Shown piece by piece: positions 60,463 to 64,000 of a stretch of DNA of 64,000 nt. The notes under the pieces were generated by a model. That model ran no database searches. It saw nothing but the letters and a program-made list of their open reading frames with translations, and was not told where the DNA came from. This DNA is from Corynebacterium oculi (GTDB lineage Bacteria > Actinomycetota > Actinomycetes > Mycobacteriales > Mycobacteriaceae). Every line of letters starts with the position of its first letter. Within the stretch, counting starts at the first letter, position 1. A program made the translations under genes and the position numbers. The stretch is from contig NZ_LKST01000003.1 of the NCBI RefSeq assembly GCF_001412105.1, forward strand, positions 248,001 through 312,000, in the 5' to 3' direction.

Positions 60463-61392
60463 ATGAGCGTGGAACTAGAGGTGGGCCGCCGCGCGGTAGT
60501 GCGGGTGCCCGGCTCCACGGCCAACCTTGGCCCCGGCTTTGACACCCTGGGTATGGCGGTGAGCATCTACGACACCGTGGAGGTGGAGGTGATCGCCTCC
60601 GGCCTGGAGGTAATAATCCATGGGGAGGGGGAGGAGGATCTTCCCCGCGATTCCTCGCACCTGGTGGTGAAGGCCCTACACGCGGGCCTGGCGGCGGCGG
60701 ACGTCACCGCCCCCGGCCTGCGGCTGGTGTGCACCAACACGATCCCGCAGTCGCGGGGCCTGGGTTCCTCGGCCGCCGCCGCCGTGGCCGGGGCGCTGGC
60801 GGCCAACGCCCTGGCCGGCTTCCCCCTGGACGAGGAGCGCCTGGTGCAGCTCTCCTCCACCTTTGAGGGGCACCCGGATAACGCCGGGGCCTCGGTGCTG
60901 GGCCGCGCGGTGGTCTCCTGGACGGAGATTCCCGTGGACGGGCGCAGCCAGCCGGTGTACCGGGCGGTGTCCATTCCGGTGCACGAGGGGATTCGCGCCA
61001 CGGCCCTGGTGCCGGACTTCCACGCCTCCACGCAGGCGGTGCGCCGCGTGCTTCCCAGCCACGTCACCCACACGGACGCGCGCTTTAACGTCTCGCGCAC
61101 CGCCGTGATGACGGTGGCGCTGCAAAGCCACCCGGAGTTGCTGTGGGAGGGCACGCGGGATCGCCTGCACCAGCCCTACCGCGCGGACGTGCTGCCGGTG
61201 ACGGCGGAGTGGGTCAATCGCCTGCGCAACCGGGGCTATGCGGCGTACCTCTCGGGGGCGGGCCCCACCGTGATGGTGCTCTCCACCGAGCCAGTGGAGC
61301 GGGGCATTTTGGATGAGGCCCGCGCGGCGGGCCTGACGGTGCACGAGTTAGAGGTGGCGGCTAAACCCACGGTGCAGGTGGGCACGGCCTAG
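60463..61392 (+). CDS. thrB: Homoserine kinase
   Basis: A 309-residue GHMP kinase phosphorylating homoserine in threonine synthesis. GHMP motif 1 '[16 protein letters not shown]' and the ATP-binding '[17 protein letters not shown]' (about residues 95-111) are intact, as is motif 3 '[12 protein letters not shown]'. The length equals C. glutamicum ThrB. AAAAGGAG precedes the ATG at 60463. The small membrane gene lies between it and hom. It ends overlapping the convergent regulator by four bases. Confidence 0.95.
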   Translation: MSVELEVGRRAVVRVPGSTANLGPGFDTLGMAVSIYDTVEVEVIASGLEVIIHGEGEEDLPRDSSHLVVKALHAGLAAADVTAPGLRLVCTNTIPQSRGLGSSAAAAVAGALAANALAGFPLDEERLVQLSSTFEGHPDNAGASVLGRAVVSWTEIPVDGRSQPVYRAVSIPVHEGIRATALVPDFHASTQAVRRVLPSHVTHTDARFNVSRTAVMTVALQSHPELLWEGTRDRLHQPYRADVLPVTAEWVNRLRNRGYAAYLSGAGPTVMVLSTEPVERGILDEARAAGLTVHELEVAAKPTVQVGTA

Positions 61393-62033
61393 CCGGAGGC
61401 GGCGTCGTCATCGTCCAGCACGATGGTGCAGGTGCAGTTGGTGCGCAGGGGGAGCACGCGGGTGTGCTCGGGGGCGCTGAGGAACTCCTGAAAGAACCCC
61501 TCGTGCATGCCGCATACCGAGGGGTGCGGGGGCGTGGAGTCCTTGATGAAGGGGCAGGCGCGGAGATCCAGGGCGTGATCCTTTTCGCGCAGTTGCGGAT
61601 GAAAGCCGAGTTCCTGGAGTTTTTCCACCAGTTCCTCCACGGTGCCCGGGCCCTCGGATTGGGCCCAGCGCCGCCCCACCTCCCGGGCCTGTTCCGGCTC
61701 GATGGCCTGGGCCAGATGCCCGATGAGGTTGATGTATTCCTGGGCTACGGCCCGGGTATCGGGAACCCTGGCGTGAAAGATGAGGGTGGGCCTGCCCCGC
61801 CCCTGGGCGGGGGCGGAGTGCTGGCTGACGGCCTTGTGCGCGAGGAGTTCCTCTAGATGCCCGCGCACGGTATTGGCGTGCATGCCCAGGCGTGCGGCGA
61901 GGTCGGCCGCGCTGGCCCCGTGGGGAAACTCGCGCAGGGTGCTCAGGACGAGGTTCTGCTTGGGGCTGAGGGTGAGGGCCTCGGGGAAAAGCTCGGTGGC
62001 AGCGCGCGGGGTGCGCGGTGAGGCCTCGGGCAC
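61389..62033 (-). CDS. ArnR-like winged-helix regulator with four Cys
   Basis: A 214-residue regulator. N-terminal winged helix ('[20 protein letters not shown]') then a C-terminal segment with cysteines 160, 174, 200 and 202 ('ACPFIKD', 'VCGMHEGF', 'NCTCTIVL'), the arrangement of Fe-S regulators such as SufR and ArnR. In C. glutamicum, ArnR (a nitrate/NO-linked repressor) lies near thrB. Here no nar genes are in view. GTG 62033 follows AAGGAG six bases upstream. ArnR assignment is by position and cysteine layout, so confidence is moderate. Confidence 0.65.
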   Translation of the reverse strand: MPEASPRTPRAATELFPEALTLSPKQNLVLSTLREFPHGASAADLAARLGMHANTVRGHLEELLAHKAVSQHSAPAQGRGRPTLIFHARVPDTRAVAQEYINLIGHLAQAIEPEQAREVGRRWAQSEGPGTVEELVEKLQELGFHPQLREKDHALDLRACPFIKDSTPPHPSVCGMHEGFFQEFLSAPEHTRVLPLRTNCTCTIVLDDDDAASG

Positions 62034-62124
62034 GAATACTCCTTATGCGGAAAAGCGGATTGGAAGATACATCATTGTAACCGCCGGGCGCTGTTTCCTC
62101 GACGTTGCTTCGGTGTGAATTGAA

Positions 62125-63807
62125 TTACTTTTCTGGGTTCTCGGCCTTGTCCCCGGGGCCGGGCAGCGCAATCACCTCGTATTCGCCCGCCGCGAGGTGC
62201 TTGCGCAGATCCTTCTTATCAAACTTATTCACCGAGGTCTTGTCTATGCTGTCCACGAAGGTCCAGTACTCCGGGAGCATCCAGTGGGGCAGGGAGGCCC
62301 GCAGCCGTTCGCGCAGCGCCACCGCGGTTTCGGCGGTGGGGGGAAAGGGCTCGTGCAGAACCGTGACCACCAGGGGACGCTCGCCCCACTTCTTATCCGG
62401 GTAGCCGATCACCGCGGCCTCCACCACCTCGGGAGCCTCCATCACCAGGTTTTCCAGGAGGGCGGAGTAGATCCACTCGCCTCCGGAGCGGATCACGTCG
62501 CGGGCGCGATCGTGAATGGTGAGGTAGCCATCGGAGGTGACGGAGCCGACGTCGCCCGTGCGCAGCCAGCCGTCGGCCGTGAACTGCTCCGGGGGCTGCT
62601 CTTCCGGGGAACCTGCGTAGCGGGCGGCCACGAGATTGCCGCGCACCTGGATCTCGCCCTGGTTGCGATCGGTCGCGGATACCACCTTGTCATCATTGAC
62701 CACCCGGTATTCCAGGGAGGCGGGAAAACGCCCCTGACTGATCCGGTACGTCCAGCGCGCCTCCCCGGAGACACCCGCGGGAGGCCGGGACACCGTGCCC
62801 ACGGTGGAGGTCTCCGTCATGCCCCACACGTGGATCACGTCCACGCCGTAGCGCTCCTCCCACATGCGGATGAGGATGGGCGGGGCGGGGGAGCCGCCCA
62901 CGTAGATCTCCACCAGGGACATGCGCTCCGGGGGATGGTGCAGGTAATGCACGATGAGTTGCATCCACACGGTAGGCACCCCGTGGGCCACGCGCGGGTG
63001 GGTGGCGGCGATGAGATCGGCCAGCGTGGTGGGTGAGAGATCCGCGCCGGGGAAGATCAGGGGTGCGCCCGCCATGAAGGCGGCGTAAGGCACCCCCCAG
63101 CTGAGCACGTGGAAGATGGGCACGCAGCACAGGAAGGACTCGCCCTCGGTGATGGCGAAGGAATCCGTGGTGCGCAACTCCATCGCCATGAGATACATGG
63201 AGCGGTGCGAGTACGCCACGGGCTTCGCCGGGCCGGTGGTGCCGGTGGAGTAGCACAGGGCGGCAGCCGTATTTTCGTCGAGGGTGGGCCACTCGTAGAC
63301 GGTGGGGCGGCCGTCGAGAAGCGCCTCGTAGGAGTGGATCTCCACGGTGGCGGGGAAACCTTCCTGCGGCAGGGTGCCCAGCCCGGTGAACAGGATCGCG
63401 CGCACGCTGGGGCAGGATTCCACGATGCCGCGCAGCTTCCCGGCCAGGCGGGCATCCGCCACGATGACCTCCACCTCCGCGTGATGGATCATGTGCTGGA
63501 CCTGGGAATCCATGAGGTTCTTATTCAGCGGGGTGAGCACCGCCCCCATCGCGGGCACGGCCAGGATAGTTTCCAGGTGCTCGGTGCAGTTATCCATGAA
63601 CGTGCCCACGCGCTGATCCCCGGTGATGCCGAGTTGATCGTGGAGGGCGTGCGCCAGGGCCGCGGCGCGGGCCCCGACCTCCGCGAACGTGCTGTGGCTG
63701 CCGTTCCCGCCCTCCCAGGTGGTCACCTTGGTATCGCCGTGGACGCTGGCGCCGTAGGTGAGAATGCTGGCGAGGGACAGCGGAATGTCCTGCATCGTGG
63801 ACTGCAT
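62125..63807 (-). CDS. Long-chain fatty-acyl-CoA ligase (FadD-like)
   Basis: A 560-residue ANL-superfamily enzyme. Phosphate loop 'YSTGTTGPAKPVAYSHRS', motif 'VWGMTETS', 'GWLRTGDVG' and the hinge 'DRARDVIRSGGEWI' are all in place. Activates a fatty acid with ATP and CoA. The chain-length preference is not predictable. ATG 63807 is used: TAAAGT ends seven bases upstream and AGAGG is nearby. Followed by the ArnR-like gene on the same strand. Confidence 0.88.
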   Translation of the reverse strand: MQSTMQDIPLSLASILTYGASVHGDTKVTTWEGGNGSHSTFAEVGARAAALAHALHDQLGITGDQRVGTFMDNCTEHLETILAVPAMGAVLTPLNKNLMDSQVQHMIHHAEVEVIVADARLAGKLRGIVESCPSVRAILFTGLGTLPQEGFPATVEIHSYEALLDGRPTVYEWPTLDENTAAALCYSTGTTGPAKPVAYSHRSMYLMAMELRTTDSFAITEGESFLCCVPIFHVLSWGVPYAAFMAGAPLIFPGADLSPTTLADLIAATHPRVAHGVPTVWMQLIVHYLHHPPERMSLVEIYVGGSPAPPILIRMWEERYGVDVIHVWGMTETSTVGTVSRPPAGVSGEARWTYRISQGRFPASLEYRVVNDDKVVSATDRNQGEIQVRGNLVAARYAGSPEEQPPEQFTADGWLRTGDVGSVTSDGYLTIHDRARDVIRSGGEWIYSALLENLVMEAPEVVEAAVIGYPDKKWGERPLVVTVLHEPFPPTAETAVALRERLRASLPHWMLPEYWTFVDSIDKTSVNKFDKKDLRKHLAAGEYEVIALPGPGDKAENPEK

Positions 63808-63868
63808 GGCCTCTACTTTAACCGGCGCGATGATTGGGGGCGGGTACATATGGGCGGGGTGAATGCGT

Positions 63869-64000
63869 TACACTGGGTGAGGATCAATCCCCAGGCGCCT
63901 TTGTGGCGTGCCTGTGCCGCGTTGCTGCGGCGTCGGCATGATCGTGGGGTTGATGATTTCCACGTGGGGCACATCATTACTCTCAGAACCGTTTGAGGGA
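63869..64000 (+). promoter_or_regulatory. Promoter and structured leader of the gene past the right edge (probably rho)
   Basis: TACACT (63869-63874) looks like a -10 box. Downstream an imperfect stem joins ATCAATCCCC (63883-63892) with GGGGTTGAT (63946-63954), enclosing GCCGC-N6-GCGGC (63916-63931). TGATG (63951-63955) can instead pair with CATCA (63972-63976). GAGGGA at the edge resembles an RBS. In Mycobacteriales rho follows thrB; the coding start is not visible here, so rho is inference. Confidence 0.45.

Noticed and set aside
63842-63996. Short plus-strand open frame ending at 63996
   Set aside because: It overlaps the predicted promoter and leader structure, has no RBS and no similarity I recognise; a leader peptide cannot be excluded but is unsupported.
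1-64000. Insertion sequences, prophage genes or CRISPR arrays
   Set aside because: No transposase, integrase, phage structural gene or repeat-spacer pattern was recognised on either strand.

Overview
The window is a high-GC actinobacterial chromosome segment. Its gene content and order match Mycobacteriales, most closely a Corynebacterium: mshB, fdxC, dapC, dapD/dapE, folP2-gpgS, sigE-cseE-tatB, the fused 2-oxoglutarate dehydrogenase OdhA, argS-lysA-hom-thrB, and probably rho just past the right edge. Many genes carry a TANNNT -10 box that ends 7-8 bases before the start codon, which is the leaderless architecture common in this group. I cannot name the species.

Region by region. 1-3.2 kb: end of an LpqW-like lipoprotein, mycothiol deacetylase, ferredoxin and the lysine-pathway aminotransferase DapC. 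3.3-9.8 kb: a GtrA protein, a small XRE-regulator/membrane-protein pair, then dapD, two tandem aromatic-amino-acid-type permeases and dapE. 9.9-13.9 kb: LOG protein, FolP2, GpgS, a DivIVA-domain protein, DUF3117 and an RlmA-like methyltransferase. 13.9-17.5 kb: a minus-strand block (budA, a GH32-like protein without recognisable catalytic residues, and a frameshifted secreted DUF5129-type gene). From memory, glgA/glgC occupy this position in relatives. 17.6-29.9 kb: O-methyltransferase, sigE-cseE-tatB, mrp, DUF1003, a soluble MgtE-like protein, odhA and a shikimate-dehydrogenase-like gene. 30.0-36.2 kb: an acidic protein, a nucleoside hydrolase with no standard start codon, a complete ECF transporter (S, T and a double ATPase) and an MFS permease.

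36.2-41.1 kb holds a DEAD-box helicase, a DUF2269-type membrane protein, a secreted HNH nuclease and PutP. 41.3-49.0 kb is a four-gene plus-strand run: SNF2 helicase, SWIM protein, SbcD-like phosphoesterase and SbcC-like ATPase. 49.0-53.0 kb has yceI/marR, panD, a tRNA-Arg(CCG) and two tandem stand-alone ATPases. 53.1-64.0 kb contains lactate permease, argS, lysA, hom, thrB, an ArnR-like regulator with four clustered cysteines, an acyl-CoA ligase and a structured leader.

Functionally the window links the aspartate family (dapC, dapD, dapE, lysA, hom, thrB), redox thiol and envelope physiology (mshB, sigE/cseE, tatB, gpgS) and DNA repair. The most unusual observations are the complementary decay of the two ATPase halves in the ECF transporter, the catalytically stripped GH32 protein, the nucleoside hydrolase without a canonical start, the frameshift at a C5 tract, and two regulator/target pairs whose palindromes sit inside promoter spacers. 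No insertion sequence, prophage or CRISPR array was seen, and no gene-free stretch exceeds 300 bases.
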